Below are positions 41,759 through 50,238 of a stretch of 64,000 bases of DNA, piece by piece. The stretch comes from Epilithonimonas mollis (GTDB lineage Bacteria; Bacteroidota; Bacteroidia; Flavobacteriales; Weeksellaceae): the NCBI RefSeq assembly GCF_900142325.1, contig NZ_FRAM01000002.1, positions 682,001-746,000 on the forward strand, written 5' to 3'. The notes beneath the pieces are model-generated. The model saw only the letters and a list, made by a program, of their open reading frames with translations, made no database searches and was not told the origin of the DNA. Each line of letters opens with the position of its first letter. The first letter of the stretch is position 1. The position numbers were made by a program, and so were the translations under genes.

Positions 41759-42301
41759 ATGAGCGATATGAAATGGTATGTGCTGAAAGCTGTTAGCGGA
41801 CAGGAAAATAAAGTGAAGAACTACATCGAGAACGAGATCCAGCGACTAGGCATGGATGCTTACGTAACTCAGGTGGTGATTCCGATGGAAAAAGTGATAC
41901 AGATCAGAAACGGAAAAAAAGTCCCAAAGGAGAAGCCTTATTATCCAGGTTATCTGATGGTGGAAGCTAACCTTATAGGCGAAGTTCCTCATGTTATTAA
42001 AAATATACCAGGTGTAATTTCATTCCTTAGTCTTACGAAAGGCGGTGAACCTGTTCCAATGAGAAAATCTGAAGTTAACAGGATGCTTGGAAGAATGGAT
42101 GAGCTTTCTGAATTTGCTACAGATGTTGAGATTCCTTTTATTGTTGGAGAAAATGTGAAAGTTATTGATGGACCCTTCAATGGCTTCAATGGGACAATTG
42201 AAAAAATCCTTGAAGATAAAAAGAAAATCGAAGTTTCAGTTCTTATCTTCGGTAGAAAAACACCAATGGAATTAAGCTATATGCAAGTCGAAAAAGTATA
42301 A
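41759..42301 (+). CDS. nusG: transcription termination/antitermination protein NusG
   Basis: NusG binds RNA polymerase and couples transcription to translation or Rho. The 180-residue protein has the NGN domain MKWYVLKAVSGQENKVKNYI...KPYYPGYLMVEA and a C-terminal KOW domain (FIVGENVKVIDGPFNGFNGTIEKI, about 125-148). It lies 17 nt after secE and is followed by a terminator, so the rplK operon has its own promoter. Confidence 0.96.
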   Translation: MSDMKWYVLKAVSGQENKVKNYIENEIQRLGMDAYVTQVVIPMEKVIQIRNGKKVPKEKPYYPGYLMVEANLIGEVPHVIKNIPGVISFLSLTKGGEPVPMRKSEVNRMLGRMDELSEFATDVEIPFIVGENVKVIDGPFNGFNGTIEKILEDKKKIEVSVLIFGRKTPMELSYMQVEKV

Positions 42302-42320
42302 TCTACTTATCATAAAATCT

Positions 42321-42357
42321 AAAGGCTTTTCAATTAATTTTGAAAAGCTTTTTTTAT
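42321..42357 (+). terminator. intrinsic terminator after nusG
   Basis: AAGGCTTTTCAA pairs with TTGAAAAGCTTT (one G-T) around a short loop, followed by a T run. Confidence 0.8.
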
Positions 42358-42384
42358 TAAGGTAAATAAAATTAAAATATTTGG

Positions 42385-42414
42385 TTGTAGGTTAAAATTT
42401 TATTCTTATTTTTG
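42385..42414 (+). promoter_or_regulatory. promoter for rplK operon
   Basis: TTG (42385-42387), 19 nt, TATTTTTG (42407-42414). It lies 96 nt before rplK, giving a leader of about 90 nt that contains a hairpin. Confidence 0.7.
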
Positions 42415-42424
42415 CAAACTGAAA

Positions 42425-42458
42425 AGTGGGTTTCTTATGTGAGAATAGATAACCCACT
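42425..42458 (+). promoter_or_regulatory. leader hairpin upstream of rplK, candidate L1 autoregulatory site
   Basis: AGTGGGTT pairs perfectly with AACCCACT, with a further TTCT/AGAA pairing inside the loop. It starts about 11 nt after the -7 box, so it lies at the very 5' end of the rplK-rplA mRNA. In many bacteria L1 represses the L11-L1 operon by binding a leader hairpin that copies its 23S rRNA site. Whether this hairpin carries that site cannot be settled by eye. Confidence 0.4.
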
Positions 42459-42510
42459 GAATAATAAATGCTTCCAAATTCATTAATTATTCAAATTTAA
42501 AAAACAAAAA

Positions 42511-42954
42511 ATGGCTAAAAAAGTCTTTAAAATGGTAAAACTTCAGGTGAAAGGTGGCGCTGCCAACCCTTCTCCACCAGTAGGTCCAGCTTTGGGTTCT
42601 GCAGGTGTGAACATCATGGAGTTTTGTAAACAATTCAACGGTAGAACTCAGGATAAGCCTGGTCAGGTTTTGCCGGTAGTTATCACGGTGTATGAAGACA
42701 AATCTTTTGAATTCATCATCAAAACCCCTCCGGTAGCGATCCAATTGCTGGATGCTGCGAAACTAAAAGGTGGATCTGGAGAACCTAACAGAAATAAAGT
42801 AGGTGCTGTATCTTGGGCTCAAATTCAGAAAATTGCTGAGGACAAAATGGGAGACCTTAACTGCTTTACTGTAGATTCAGCTCTTTCTATGGTTGCAGGT
42901 ACTGCTAGATCTATGGGATTAAGAGTAACAGGAACTAAACCAACTAACGCTTAA
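42511..42954 (+). CDS. rplK: 50S ribosomal protein L11
   Basis: L11 forms the GTPase-associated centre on 23S rRNA and is part of the RelA-sensing stalk base. The 147-residue protein shows [34 protein letters not shown] (in pieces), with the proline-rich hinge and the C-terminal rRNA-binding domain ending in [18 protein letters not shown]. It is first of rplK-rplA-rplJ-rplL, 11 nt before rplA. Confidence 0.98.
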   Translation: MAKKVFKMVKLQVKGGAANPSPPVGPALGSAGVNIMEFCKQFNGRTQDKPGQVLPVVITVYEDKSFEFIIKTPPVAIQLLDAAKLKGGSGEPNRNKVGAVSWAQIQKIAEDKMGDLNCFTVDSALSMVAGTARSMGLRVTGTKPTNA

Positions 42955-42965
42955 AACTTAGAGAA

Positions 42966-43658
42966 ATGGCAAAATTAACGAAGAAGCAAAAAGAAGCTTT
43001 AAGCAAAGTAGAAAAAAACAAAATTTACAATCTTGACGAAGCTTCTGCTTTGGTAAAAGAAGTGAATTTCGCAAAGTTTGACGCATCTGTAGATATCGCT
43101 GTCAGACTAGGTGTAGATCCAAGAAAAGCAAACCAGATGGTAAGAGGTGTTGTATCTCTTCCTCACGGAACAGGGAAGGATGTTAAAGTTCTTGCTTTGG
43201 TAACTCCGGATAAAGAAGCAGAAGCTAAAGAAGCTGGTGCTGATTATGTTGGTCTTGATGAATATTTGCAAAAGATTAAAGAAGGCTGGACAGATGTTGA
43301 CGTTATCGTTACCATGCCGGCTGTTATGGGTAAACTAGGTCCATTGGGTAGAGTTTTGGGACCAAGAGGTTTGATGCCAAACCCTAAGTCTGGAACAGTA
43401 ACTATGGAGATCGGTAAGGCTGTAACTGAAGTGAAATCAGGTAAAATCGATTTCAAAGTAGATAAATATGGTATTATCCACGCAGGTATCGGAAAAGTAT
43501 CTTTTGATGCTGCTAAAATTAAAGAAAATGCTCAGGAGCTGATCCAGACATTAATCAAATTGAAGCCGACTGCTGCAAAAGGAACTTATGTGAAGAGCAT
43601 CTATTTGTCTTCTACAATGAGCCCGGGAATTGCAATTGATACTAAATCTGTTAACTAA
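42966..43658 (+). CDS. rplA: 50S ribosomal protein L1
   Basis: L1 forms the mobile stalk that helps release E-site tRNA, and in many species represses its own operon. The 230-residue protein contains [24 protein letters not shown] (about 36-59), the central domain with [27 protein letters not shown] and the closing [17 protein letters not shown]. Length and motifs are normal. Confidence 0.98.
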   Translation: MAKLTKKQKEALSKVEKNKIYNLDEASALVKEVNFAKFDASVDIAVRLGVDPRKANQMVRGVVSLPHGTGKDVKVLALVTPDKEAEAKEAGADYVGLDEYLQKIKEGWTDVDVIVTMPAVMGKLGPLGRVLGPRGLMPNPKSGTVTMEIGKAVTEVKSGKIDFKVDKYGIIHAGIGKVSFDAAKIKENAQELIQTLIKLKPTAAKGTYVKSIYLSSTMSPGIAIDTKSVN

Positions 43659-43674
43659 TTTTAATCCTAAGACA

Positions 43675-44280
43675 ATGACAAAAGACCAAAAAGTTGTAGC
43701 AATACAAGAGATCAAAGATTTGCTTCAGGATGCAAAAGTAGTTTATGTAGCAGATCTTGAAGGTTTGAACGCTGCCAAATCATCTGACTTCAGAAGACAG
43801 GCTTTCAAACAGAATATCAAAGTGAAAGTGGTGAAAAATACACTTTTGCAAAAAGCAATGGAGCAAATTGATGGCGTAGATTTCTCAGAAATGTTCCAAA
43901 CTTTCAAAGGAAACTCTGCTGTGATGATCGCTGAAACGGCAAATGCTCCGGCAAAATTAATCAAAGACTTCAGAAAGAAAGAAGAGAAGCCGGCACTGAA
44001 GTCTGCTTTTGTTCAGGAAACCTTCTATGTTGGTGACAATAACCTTGAGACTTTGGTTAACATCAAGTCAAGAGAAGAAATGATCGGTGAAATCATCGGA
44101 TTGCTTCAGTCTCCTATCCAAAGAGTGGTTTCTGCTCTACAAAACAAACCGGAAAGTGTTGAAGCCAAAGCGGAAGAAGCTGCACCTGCAGTAGAAGAAG
44201 CTAAGGAAGAAACACCGGCTGCTGAAGAAGCTCCAGAAGCATCTGCAGAAAGCACAGAGGAAACTCCAAGTGCCGAATAA
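43675..44280 (+). CDS. rplJ: 50S ribosomal protein L10
   Basis: L10 anchors the L7/L12 dimers to the GTPase-associated centre. I use the ATG at 43675 (MTKDQKVVAIQEIKDLL). A longer frame starts inside rplA but gives no family-like sequence. The core (about 1-160) is normal: VVYVADLEGLNAAKSSDFRRQAF and VKNTLLQKAMEQ. The last about 45 residues are an unusual Glu/Ala-rich tail (EAKAEEAAPAVEEAKEETPA), seen in several Bacteroidota. The 16-nt gap after rplA leaves no room for an L10 leader. Confidence 0.96.
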   Translation: MTKDQKVVAIQEIKDLLQDAKVVYVADLEGLNAAKSSDFRRQAFKQNIKVKVVKNTLLQKAMEQIDGVDFSEMFQTFKGNSAVMIAETANAPAKLIKDFRKKEEKPALKSAFVQETFYVGDNNLETLVNIKSREEMIGEIIGLLQSPIQRVVSALQNKPESVEAKAEEAAPAVEEAKEETPAAEEAPEASAESTEETPSAE

Positions 44281-44328
44281 TTACACTCAAAAAAATAGAT
44301 AAATAATCAACAAAAAAACATTACAACA

Positions 44329-44697
44329 ATGTCAGATTTAAAAAATTTAGCTGAAACGCTAGTAAACTTAACAGTAAAAGACGTAAACGAATTAGCTGCT
44401 ATCCTTAAGGATGAGTACGGAATTGAGCCAGCTGCTGCTGCAGTAGTAGTTGCTGCAGGTGGTGCAGGTGAAGCTGCTGAAGAAAAAACAGAATTCGATG
44501 TAATTCTTAAGTCTGCAGGTGCTTCTAAATTGGCTATCGTTAAATTGGTAAAAGATTTAACCGGTGCTGGTCTTAAAGAGGCTAAAGATATCGTAGACGG
44601 TGCTCCAGCTCCAATCAAAACTGGTGTGTCTAAAGACGAAGCTGAGGCTCTTAAGAAGCAACTTGAAGAAGCTGGTGCTGAAGTAGAATTGAAATAA
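44329..44697 (+). CDS. rplL: 50S ribosomal protein L7/L12
   Basis: L7/L12 is the stalk protein that recruits translation factors. The 122-residue protein has an N-terminal dimerization domain ([21 protein letters not shown]), an Ala-rich hinge (about 37-52) and the factor-binding C-terminal domain with [24 protein letters not shown]-type helices (here [21 protein letters not shown]). A terminator follows it directly and no rpoB is found downstream on this strand. Confidence 0.98.
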   Translation: MSDLKNLAETLVNLTVKDVNELAAILKDEYGIEPAAAAVVVAAGGAGEAAEEKTEFDVILKSAGASKLAIVKLVKDLTGAGLKEAKDIVDGAPAPIKTGVSKDEAEALKKQLEEAGAEVELK

Positions 44698-44716
44698 TTT
44701 CAGTTTTATATAAACT

Positions 44717-44750
44717 CAAAATCCCGATCATAAGATTGGGATTTTTTTTA
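44717..44750 (+). terminator. intrinsic terminator after rplL
   Basis: AAAATCCCGATC-ataa-GATTGGGATTTT followed by further T, about 20 nt after the stop. Confidence 0.83.
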
Positions 44751-44810
44751 GAAATAACTTATCGATTGTTCAAGTATTTGAACTGATAATTTTGTCAGCA
44801 TAGTAGGCAT

Positions 44811-44845
44811 AAAAAACCCTCAAATTATTAATTTGAGGGTTTTTT
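44811..44845 (-). terminator. intrinsic terminator after infC (works on both strands)
   Basis: A 35-nt near-perfect inverted repeat (AAAAAACCCTCAAATT / AATTTGAGGGTTTTTT) lies 20 nt beyond the infC stop. It sits between convergent rplL and infC and has T runs in both directions. Confidence 0.85.
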
Positions 44846-44865
44846 CTTTATGAAAGATGTTGTTT

Positions 44866-45429
44866 CTATTTAGCGGGCTTCTTAGGGCTCATCATCATAA
44901 TCATTCTCTTTCCTTCTAGCTTAGGAAGCTGATCTACTTTTCCAACGTGTTCCAGATCCTGAGCCAGTTTCAGAAGAAGAATTTCTCCCTGATCTTTGAA
45001 AATAATAGAACGTCCTTTGAAGAAAACATAAGTTTTCAGTTTAGAACCTTCTTCCAAGAATTTTTCAGCATGTTTTTTCTTGAATTCATAATCATGATCA
45101 TCAGTTTGAGGACCAAATCTGATCTCTTTAACAACCACTTTTACTTGTTTCGCTTTTAATTCTTTTGTTTTTTTCTTTTGCTCGTAAAGGAATTTTTTAT
45201 AATCCAGAATACGGGAGATGTAAGGTTCTGCTTTGTCAGAAATAACAACTAGATCTAATTCCTGATCTCTCGCTATTTCCAAAGCTTTTGCCAACGGATA
45301 GACTCCAGGTTCTACATTTTCTCCAACCAGACGAACTTCCCTTGCCCGGATTTTGTCGTTGATCTGATGAAGGTCTTCCTGGACTGGACGTCTCATCGGA
45401 CCTCTGCTGTTGTTTCTTTTTAGTGCTAT
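44866..45429 (-). CDS. infC: translation initiation factor IF-3 (apparent AUA start)
   Basis: IF-3 keeps the 30S subunit free and checks the start codon and initiator tRNA. From the first ATG (45396) the protein would begin [17 protein letters not shown]. The frame remains open 11 codons further up to an ATA at 45427-45429, giving (M)[10 protein letters not shown] before it, which resembles the short basic N termini of other flavobacterial IF-3. I therefore extend the gene to this ATA. Conserved blocks: [61 protein letters not shown] and [15 protein letters not shown]. It is 39 nt downstream of thrS with this start. rpmI and rplT do not follow. Confidence 0.9.
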   Translation of the reverse strand: MALKRNNSRGPMRRPVQEDLHQINDKIRAREVRLVGENVEPGVYPLAKALEIARDQELDLVVISDKAEPYISRILDYKKFLYEQKKKTKELKAKQVKVVVKEIRFGPQTDDHDYEFKKKHAEKFLEEGSKLKTYVFFKGRSIIFKDQGEILLLKLAQDLEHVGKVDQLPKLEGKRMIMMMSPKKPAK

Positions 45430-45468
45430 GGTTTTAAAATTTTAAAATTAATAATCAATGATTAAGGT

Positions 45469-47406
45469 TTAGTTTCCTAGTTCGAATGTCGGCTTTGCCT
45501 GTTCCTTAAAGTAAGTAATAAAAGCATCTATTGACATCTCTCCAAGGTCGCCTTCGCCTCTTCTTCTAACAGAAATTGTACCGTTCTTTTCCTCATTTTC
45601 GCCCACTATGAGCATAAAAGGAAGTTTTTTCAATTCGGCATCCCGAATTTTCTTTCCGGTTTTTTCGTTTCTGTCGTCTATCAAACCACAAATATCGTGA
45701 TTTTCCAATAATTGTGAAACTTTTTTTGCATAATCTCCAAACTTTTCACTGATCGGCAAAATCGTAAATTGTTCAGGGCTCAGCCAAAGTGGGAAATCGC
45801 CAGCGGTATTTTCAATAAGAATTGCGATAAAACGTTCCATAGAACCGAATGGCGCTCTGTGGATCATCACAGGTCTGTGCTTTTCATTATCGCTGCCATT
45901 ATACCAAAGGTCAAATCTTTCCGGTAAATTATAATCTACCTGAATCGTTCCAAGCTGCCAGCTTCTTCCCAAAGCATCCTTTACCATAAAATCCAGTTTG
46001 GGACCGTAAAAAGCGGCTTCGCCATATTCAGTTACAGTTTTCAGTCCTTTTGATTTGGCCGCAGTAACGATAGCATTTTCAGCTTTCTCCCAGTTCTCGT
46101 CAGAACCAATATATTTTTCTCTGTTTTCTGGATCTCTCAATGAGATTTGCGCTGTAAAATCAGCAAAACCTAATGAACCGAAAACATACAATACCAGGTC
46201 AATTACTTTCTCAAATTCCTGCAACAGTTGGTCTGGCGTACAGAAAAGGTGAGCGTCATCCTGAGTAAATCCACGAACTCTGGTTAAGCCATGCAACTCT
46301 CCGGACTGCTCATATCTGTAAACGGTTCCAAATTCTGCATAACGTTTCGGGAGATCTTTATAAGACCATTGTTGGGCTTTATAAATCTCGCAGTGGTGCG
46401 GACAGTTCATTGGTTTCAACAAGAATTCTTCACCTTCATTCGGAGTTTTGATGGGTTGAAAACTGTCTTCGCCATATTTCTCCCAGTGTCCGGAAGTGAT
46501 GTACAATTCTTTTGCGCCGATGTGCGGAGAAATTACAAATTCATAACCTTGTTTTTTCTGAGCTTTGGAAAGAAATTCTTCCAGTTTTTTTCTAAGAGCT
46601 GCACCTTTTGGCAACCAAAGCGGAAGACCTTGTCCCACTTTATCGGAGAACGCGAAAATACCCAATTCTTTCCCCAGTTTTCTGTGGTCTCTTCTTTTAG
46701 CTTCTTCAAGTCTTTCAAGATATTCAGCCAATTCTTTTTGTTTAGGGAAAGAGATTCCGTAAACTCTTGTAAGCTGAGGATTTTTCTCATCACCTCTCCA
46801 ATAAGCGCCAGCTGCATTTAGAATCTTAACTGCTTTCACAATTCCTGTTGAAGGGATGTGCCCACCTCTACAAAGATCTGTGAAGTTATCGTGTGTAACA
46901 AAAGTGATCTCGCCGTCAGGAAGATTTTCAATCAGTTCAGTTTTGAAAGGATTGTCTGCATATTCTTTCAGGGCATCAGCTTTAGAAACTTCACGCAGAT
47001 TGAAAGTTGAATTTTTCTTAGCATTTTCTAAGATTTTCTTTTCTAATTTCTCAAAGTCTTTTTCAGACAAAGGTTCTCCTCCGAAATCTACATCGTAGTA
47101 GAATCCATTGGCGATAGCAGGTCCAATTGTTAACTTTGCGTTAGGATAAAATTCCATAATCGCCTGAGCCAGCAAGTGAGCAGATGAATGCCAGAATGCT
47201 TTTTTCCCCATATCGTCATTCCACGTCAAAAGCTGCACTGTAGAATCCTCCGTAATCGTCGTATCTACTTCTGTCTGTTTTCCGTTTACGACGGCAGAAA
47301 TGGTGTTTCTTGCCAAACCGTCACTGATACTCTGTGCAACCTGTAGTGGAGTAACTGCTCCTTCATATTCTCTGATGCTGCCATCAGGAAGTGTAATTTT
47401 TAGCAT
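45469..47406 (-). CDS. thrS: threonyl-tRNA synthetase
   Basis: ThrRS charges tRNA-Thr. The 645-residue protein has a TGS domain (about 1-62), the editing SAD domain with [10 protein letters not shown] (about 75-84; HxxxH), the class II core with motif 2 [26 protein letters not shown] (in pieces; His and Cys are zinc ligands along with [10 protein letters not shown]) and motif 3 [17 protein letters not shown], then the anticodon-binding domain. It is full length. The two tRNA-Thr genes of the window lie about 6 kb away. It is first of the thrS-infC pair. Confidence 0.97.
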   Translation of the reverse strand: MLKITLPDGSIREYEGAVTPLQVAQSISDGLARNTISAVVNGKQTEVDTTITEDSTVQLLTWNDDMGKKAFWHSSAHLLAQAIMEFYPNAKLTIGPAIANGFYYDVDFGGEPLSEKDFEKLEKKILENAKKNSTFNLREVSKADALKEYADNPFKTELIENLPDGEITFVTHDNFTDLCRGGHIPSTGIVKAVKILNAAGAYWRGDEKNPQLTRVYGISFPKQKELAEYLERLEEAKRRDHRKLGKELGIFAFSDKVGQGLPLWLPKGAALRKKLEEFLSKAQKKQGYEFVISPHIGAKELYITSGHWEKYGEDSFQPIKTPNEGEEFLLKPMNCPHHCEIYKAQQWSYKDLPKRYAEFGTVYRYEQSGELHGLTRVRGFTQDDAHLFCTPDQLLQEFEKVIDLVLYVFGSLGFADFTAQISLRDPENREKYIGSDENWEKAENAIVTAAKSKGLKTVTEYGEAAFYGPKLDFMVKDALGRSWQLGTIQVDYNLPERFDLWYNGSDNEKHRPVMIHRAPFGSMERFIAILIENTAGDFPLWLSPEQFTILPISEKFGDYAKKVSQLLENHDICGLIDDRNEKTGKKIRDAELKKLPFMLIVGENEEKNGTISVRRRGEGDLGEMSIDAFITYFKEQAKPTFELGN

Positions 47407-47428
47407 AATGGTTTAAAAATAATGTCTG

Positions 47429-47458
47429 CAAATTTACGAAATAATAAGAGATCAACAA
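47429..47458 (-). promoter_or_regulatory. promoter for thrS
   Basis: Read on the minus strand, TTG (47458-47456), 19 nt, TAAATTTG (47436-47429), ending about 22 nt before the thrS start. The match to the consensus is good. No T-box was seen, as expected outside Firmicutes. Confidence 0.65.
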
Positions 47459-47489
47459 CGCGATTATTTTGCATTTCAATTAATTAAAT

Positions 47490-47524
47490 ATTAAAAAAAT
47501 AAGGACTGAAATTTTTCAGCCCTT
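47490..47524 (-). terminator. terminator after general-stress-like gene
   Basis: On the minus strand the hairpin AAGGGCTGAAA/TTTCAGTCCTT is followed by TTATTTTTTT. It lies 39 nt past the stop of the 47563-48060 gene. Confidence 0.75.
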
Positions 47525-47562
47525 ATCACTATGTAAAGTTATATGTCAGGATGTGATTGGTT

Positions 47563-48060
47563 TTAGTCTTTTTTACCCTGAGAATCCATTTCGTCAGACA
47601 TCCCTTTTTCCGGTCTGTAAGCATCCGCTCTTTCGTCGGTAAAATAGAGATCATTTTTTGCTTTGGCAATAATTCTTGCTCTTGTCGATTCGGAAATGGG
47701 ATATTCTTTGTGCCGATCAGGATATTTGTCTGCGAGGTAACCCCTTGTTTTTTCTTCAACGTCGATCGCGCCATTATTGTCCAGAATTGCTTTTGCAGCA
47801 TTGGCATCATCTTCTGTTTCGGCATAGACAGTGATGGTGTTGCTGTCGATACTGGCATACTCGTAGCGGTCTTTTTCCACTACATCTCTGTCAAATAGCC
47901 AGTCAAAGAAGCTCGCTTTTCTGTCCGTGTCTATCTTTTCTAGAGCTTCCACTTCAGATCGTGAAATCGTATAATCATACAAACCTGCGTCTTCCAGTTT
48001 TTGGACTACATCTCTGCTTTCGGTTTCGTTGGGAAAAATCCCGATAATTGTGTAAGACAT
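47563..48060 (-). CDS. general stress protein 17M-like domain protein
   Basis: The 165-residue soluble acidic protein has an N-terminal half (SYTIIGIFPNETESRDVVQKLEDAGLYDYTISRSE) resembling the alpha/beta repeat of general stress protein 17M/YflT-like domains. It alternates residue classes as in a small ferredoxin-like fold and contains DANAAKAILDNNGAIDVEE. The C-terminal about 50 residues are polar and charged (ISESTRARIIAKAKNDLYFTDER). Membership in a stress family is only a resemblance. The gene has its own terminator. Confidence 0.5.
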   Translation of the reverse strand: MSYTIIGIFPNETESRDVVQKLEDAGLYDYTISRSEVEALEKIDTDRKASFFDWLFDRDVVEKDRYEYASIDSNTITVYAETEDDANAAKAILDNNGAIDVEEKTRGYLADKYPDRHKEYPISESTRARIIAKAKNDLYFTDERADAYRPEKGMSDEMDSQGKKD

Positions 48061-48169
48061 AATAATATTTTTTGGTGATTAATATTGGTTATGAAGTTAT
48101 AAACAAAAACTATGGCAGAAGCTTGTGAAAGCTTTATTTTAACGTAATTTTAAGATTTATAAATAAAAA

Positions 48170-48192
48170 ATCCTTTCAAAAACTGAAAGGAT
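48170..48192 (-). terminator. terminator after small Lys/Asp-rich gene
   Basis: On the minus strand ATCCTTTCA-gtttt-TGAAAGGAT is followed by TTTTTTATTT, starting 10 nt past the stop at 48203. Confidence 0.78.
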
Positions 48193-48202
48193 AACTATTT
48201 TA

Positions 48203-48382
48203 TTATTTGTCTGTATTCTCTGTTTTACCGTCTTTATTGATTTGCGAACTTTTATCAATGTCTTTTTTATCAATATCAGGCGGATTTTTCTTGTCAGATG
48301 CAGCAGGAATATTTTTGAAATCTTCATTCTGCTTTTTATTTTCTGCAGAATTGCTGTTTTCGGTTTTTTTATCAGGATTCAT
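48203..48382 (-). CDS. small hydrophilic protein, 59 residues, low complexity
   Basis: The frame runs from the ATG at 48382 to a TAA at 48203, with a terminator directly after it and DUF4230 13 nt upstream on the same strand. The sequence begins MNPDKKTENSNSAENKKQNE and continues with PAASDKKNPPDIDKKDIDK. It is rich in Lys, Asp, Asn and Glu, has no hydrophobic core and is probably disordered. No function is recognised. The clean operon position supports a real gene; the low-complexity content is the reason for modest confidence. Confidence 0.6.
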   Translation of the reverse strand: MNPDKKTENSNSAENKKQNEDFKNIPAASDKKNPPDIDKKDIDKSSQINKDGKTENTDK

Positions 48383-48395
48383 AACTTTATTTTTT

Positions 48396-49007
48396 TTATA
48401 ATTCGGCGGAAGAAAACGTATTTGTTTTGTCTTCTATCGAATAATGCAAGGCTTTTGCCAAAACAAAAATTTCGGTAAGATTTTCTTTCAGCTGTTTCTT
48501 ACTTTCCTGTTTCAACTGTTCCTGATTTACACTTTTTGACATATTTTTCTTGGCTGATTCCATAATGCCGTTGATATCACTTTGCTTGAACCTGTTAACA
48601 GCATAATCATCCATAAAATGAATTTTCACATCCGGGAAAATCTTGATTTCAGGTTGAGGCAATTCATCAATAATTACTTTTTTACTGACTGTATCGACAT
48701 CAATTTTCATTTTTTTCAAATCGTAGGAAACCTGTGCTTTCGCCGTTGTGTAAAGTACCATTTCTCGCGGCAATATATCGAATCCTGCAATTTTTGCAGC
48801 AGAACTTTTATGCGTTTGAAAACTGGAAAAATCCTGTTCCAGAACTACCATTTTATTCATTTTCTGGATTTGATTGGTGATCAGATAATAATCCTGATTA
48901 ACCATAGCGGCTTCATCTTTTTTATTGCAGCTTCTCCAGGACAGGAAAACAAAAACTGTGAGAATGATTCCGAAAACAAAGGAAAGTAAGCCAGTATATT
49001 TATTCAT
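48396..49007 (-). CDS. DUF4230 family membrane-anchored protein
   Basis: The 203-residue protein has one N-terminal helix (about 7-24, LSFVFGIILTVFVFLSW) and an extracytoplasmic part with KMVVLEQDFSSFQTHK, VLYTTAKAQVSYDLKKMKI, PEIKIFPDVKIHFMDD and a coiled basic end. That is the DUF4230 pattern, a family of unknown function. It is followed closely by the 59-residue gene. Confidence 0.82.
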   Translation of the reverse strand: MNKYTGLLSFVFGIILTVFVFLSWRSCNKKDEAAMVNQDYYLITNQIQKMNKMVVLEQDFSSFQTHKSSAAKIAGFDILPREMVLYTTAKAQVSYDLKKMKIDVDTVSKKVIIDELPQPEIKIFPDVKIHFMDDYAVNRFKQSDINGIMESAKKNMSKSVNQEQLKQESKKQLKENLTEIFVLAKALHYSIEDKTNTFSSAEL

Positions 49008-49047
49008 TGGTTTAGAATTTATCAGCGATGTTTAAACTTATTAAAGA

Positions 49048-49111
49048 CACTTAGACAAGCTCAGTGTGACATCTCTAATACTAAAAGTATTGTTAGTTTG
49101 AGGCTTTCGAA
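49048..49111. repeat. REP-like inverted repeat, locus 2 (degenerate)
   Basis: CACTTAGACAAGCTCAGTGTGACA (left arm, in pieces) and the complement of 49091-49111 (TTCGAAAGCCTCAAACTAACA, in pieces) share the AGC/TCA core and TGACA-type end with the other REP-like loci. The arms pair imperfectly. It lies in the gap between DUF4230 and the thioredoxin-like gene. Confidence 0.45.
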
Positions 49112-49120
49112 ATTTTTAAA

Positions 49121-49663
49121 CTATTTAAACAAACCTGAGTTGTCTTTTTTCAGAATGTTAAGCAAATCTCTTTCCAAATATCCTGATTCCGGCATTTCTG
49201 TGATTCTTCCGATTTCTTTGCCATATTTTTTGACGATGATGGTAGGTACTCTGGTTATGTTGTAAAGTCCTTCTTCGCCTGCCGGAGATTCTTTTTTTCG
49301 GTTCACAGCTATGATCTGCATTTTATCTGTATTGTATTTCAAAGCGTCCAAAATCTTAATCAATCTCGGAAATTCTCTGTGACTGTCTTCGCACCAGCTG
49401 CCGACAAAAACAACCAAACTATAAGAATTAAGTTTTTCTTTTTTCAATTCAGTCAGACTTGTTTGGTCAATCTGATAACGGTTGTACTCTTCATCAAACC
49501 AGATTTTAAAAGGCTCTTTTCGGAATTGATCCAGCGTCTGAGTTCCAAGTAACATTTTGCCGTCATTTTTGGATTCTACTTCCCGATTTACAATGACTCT
49601 TTCTGCGCAGGAATTAATGGCTGTCAATGTGACGATTCCTAATAATATTGAGATTTTTTTCAT
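49121..49663 (-). CDS. thioredoxin-fold lipoprotein with CxxS motif
   Basis: I start at the ATG at 49663 (MKKISILLGIVTLTAINSC), which gives a lipoprotein signal with lipobox AINSC. An ATG 72 nt upstream is in frame but reads through what looks like a dispersed repeat. The 180-residue product has a thioredoxin-like domain: YSLVVFVGSWCEDSHREFPRLIKIL with WCEDS in place of WCxxC, cis-Pro in TRVPTIIV, and IGRITEMPE. With one active-site Cys it can bind or shuffle rather than oxidise in the usual way. The partner is unknown. Confidence 0.85.
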   Translation of the reverse strand: MKKISILLGIVTLTAINSCAERVIVNREVESKNDGKMLLGTQTLDQFRKEPFKIWFDEEYNRYQIDQTSLTELKKEKLNSYSLVVFVGSWCEDSHREFPRLIKILDALKYNTDKMQIIAVNRKKESPAGEEGLYNITRVPTIIVKKYGKEIGRITEMPESGYLERDLLNILKKDNSGLFK

Positions 49664-49770
49664 TTTATTTTTTTTACCACAAGGTTCACGAAGTTTTTGC
49701 ACAAAGGGCGCAATTTCAAAACTTAATACTTTCATTTGTGAGCCTGATGAAATTTTTTTGTCTATTGTGG

Positions 49771-50238
49771 TTACTTATTAATAATGTCTTTTAAATCCGC
49801 AGCAGAATAATATTTGTTCTTCAGAACCTTGTTGTCAGCTACTCTGTGAACATTGTATTTTTCGCCAGATTTTTCATAATAGGCATCGGTTCCTTTGGCT
49901 TTGTAGAATTCTACTGTTTCCTGAGCCTGAACTTCGTTATCACAAGCTTTGGACATATTAGAACGCTGAACTTCATTGAAAAGTTCCACGAACTTTTCTC
50001 CCAAACCAAATTCCAAAACAGCACCGCTCAAAACATACTGCAAATCGCAAAGCGCATCAGCCACTTCCACAAGGTCATTATCTTCAATCGCTTTTTTCAA
50101 CTCGTCTAATTCCTCTTGTAAAAGGCTGACCCTCAAAGCTGCACGTTCTTTCGACGGAATCTGAGGTGTGTCAAGAATTGGAGCGTTGAAGGTTTTGTGA
50201 AATTCGGCTACCTGATTCAGGCTATCTAATTTTTCCAT
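49771..50238 (-). CDS. MazG-like nucleoside triphosphate pyrophosphohydrolase
   Basis: The 155-residue protein carries the MazG-type metal site: RVSLLQEELDELKKAI (EExxE, about 32-47) and LVEVADALCDLQYVLSG (about 54-70; the second acidic cluster). Such all-alpha NTP pyrophosphatases remove unusual or excess nucleotides; the substrate cannot be read here. The C-terminal extension with KYNVHRVADNKVLKNKYYSAADLKDII is outside the core. No neighbouring gene explains it. Confidence 0.85.
   Translation of the reverse strand: MEKLDSLNQVAEFHKTFNAPILDTPQIPSKERAALRVSLLQEELDELKKAIEDNDLVEVADALCDLQYVLSGAVLEFGLGEKFVELFNEVQRSNMSKACDNEVQAQETVEFYKAKGTDAYYEKSGEKYNVHRVADNKVLKNKYYSAADLKDIINK

Noticed and set aside
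48242-48478. Plus-strand ORF of 78 codons opposite DUF4230 and the 59-residue gene
   Set aside because: Rich in Phe, Ile and Leu only because it is complementary to Lys/Asp/Asn-rich coding; no start signals, and it is antisense to two placed genes.
49699-49716. Dispersed short repeat shared with 13751-13770
   Set aside because: Only about 16-18 AT-rich and GCGCAA-containing positions agree; recorded as a weak similarity, not strong enough to name a family.
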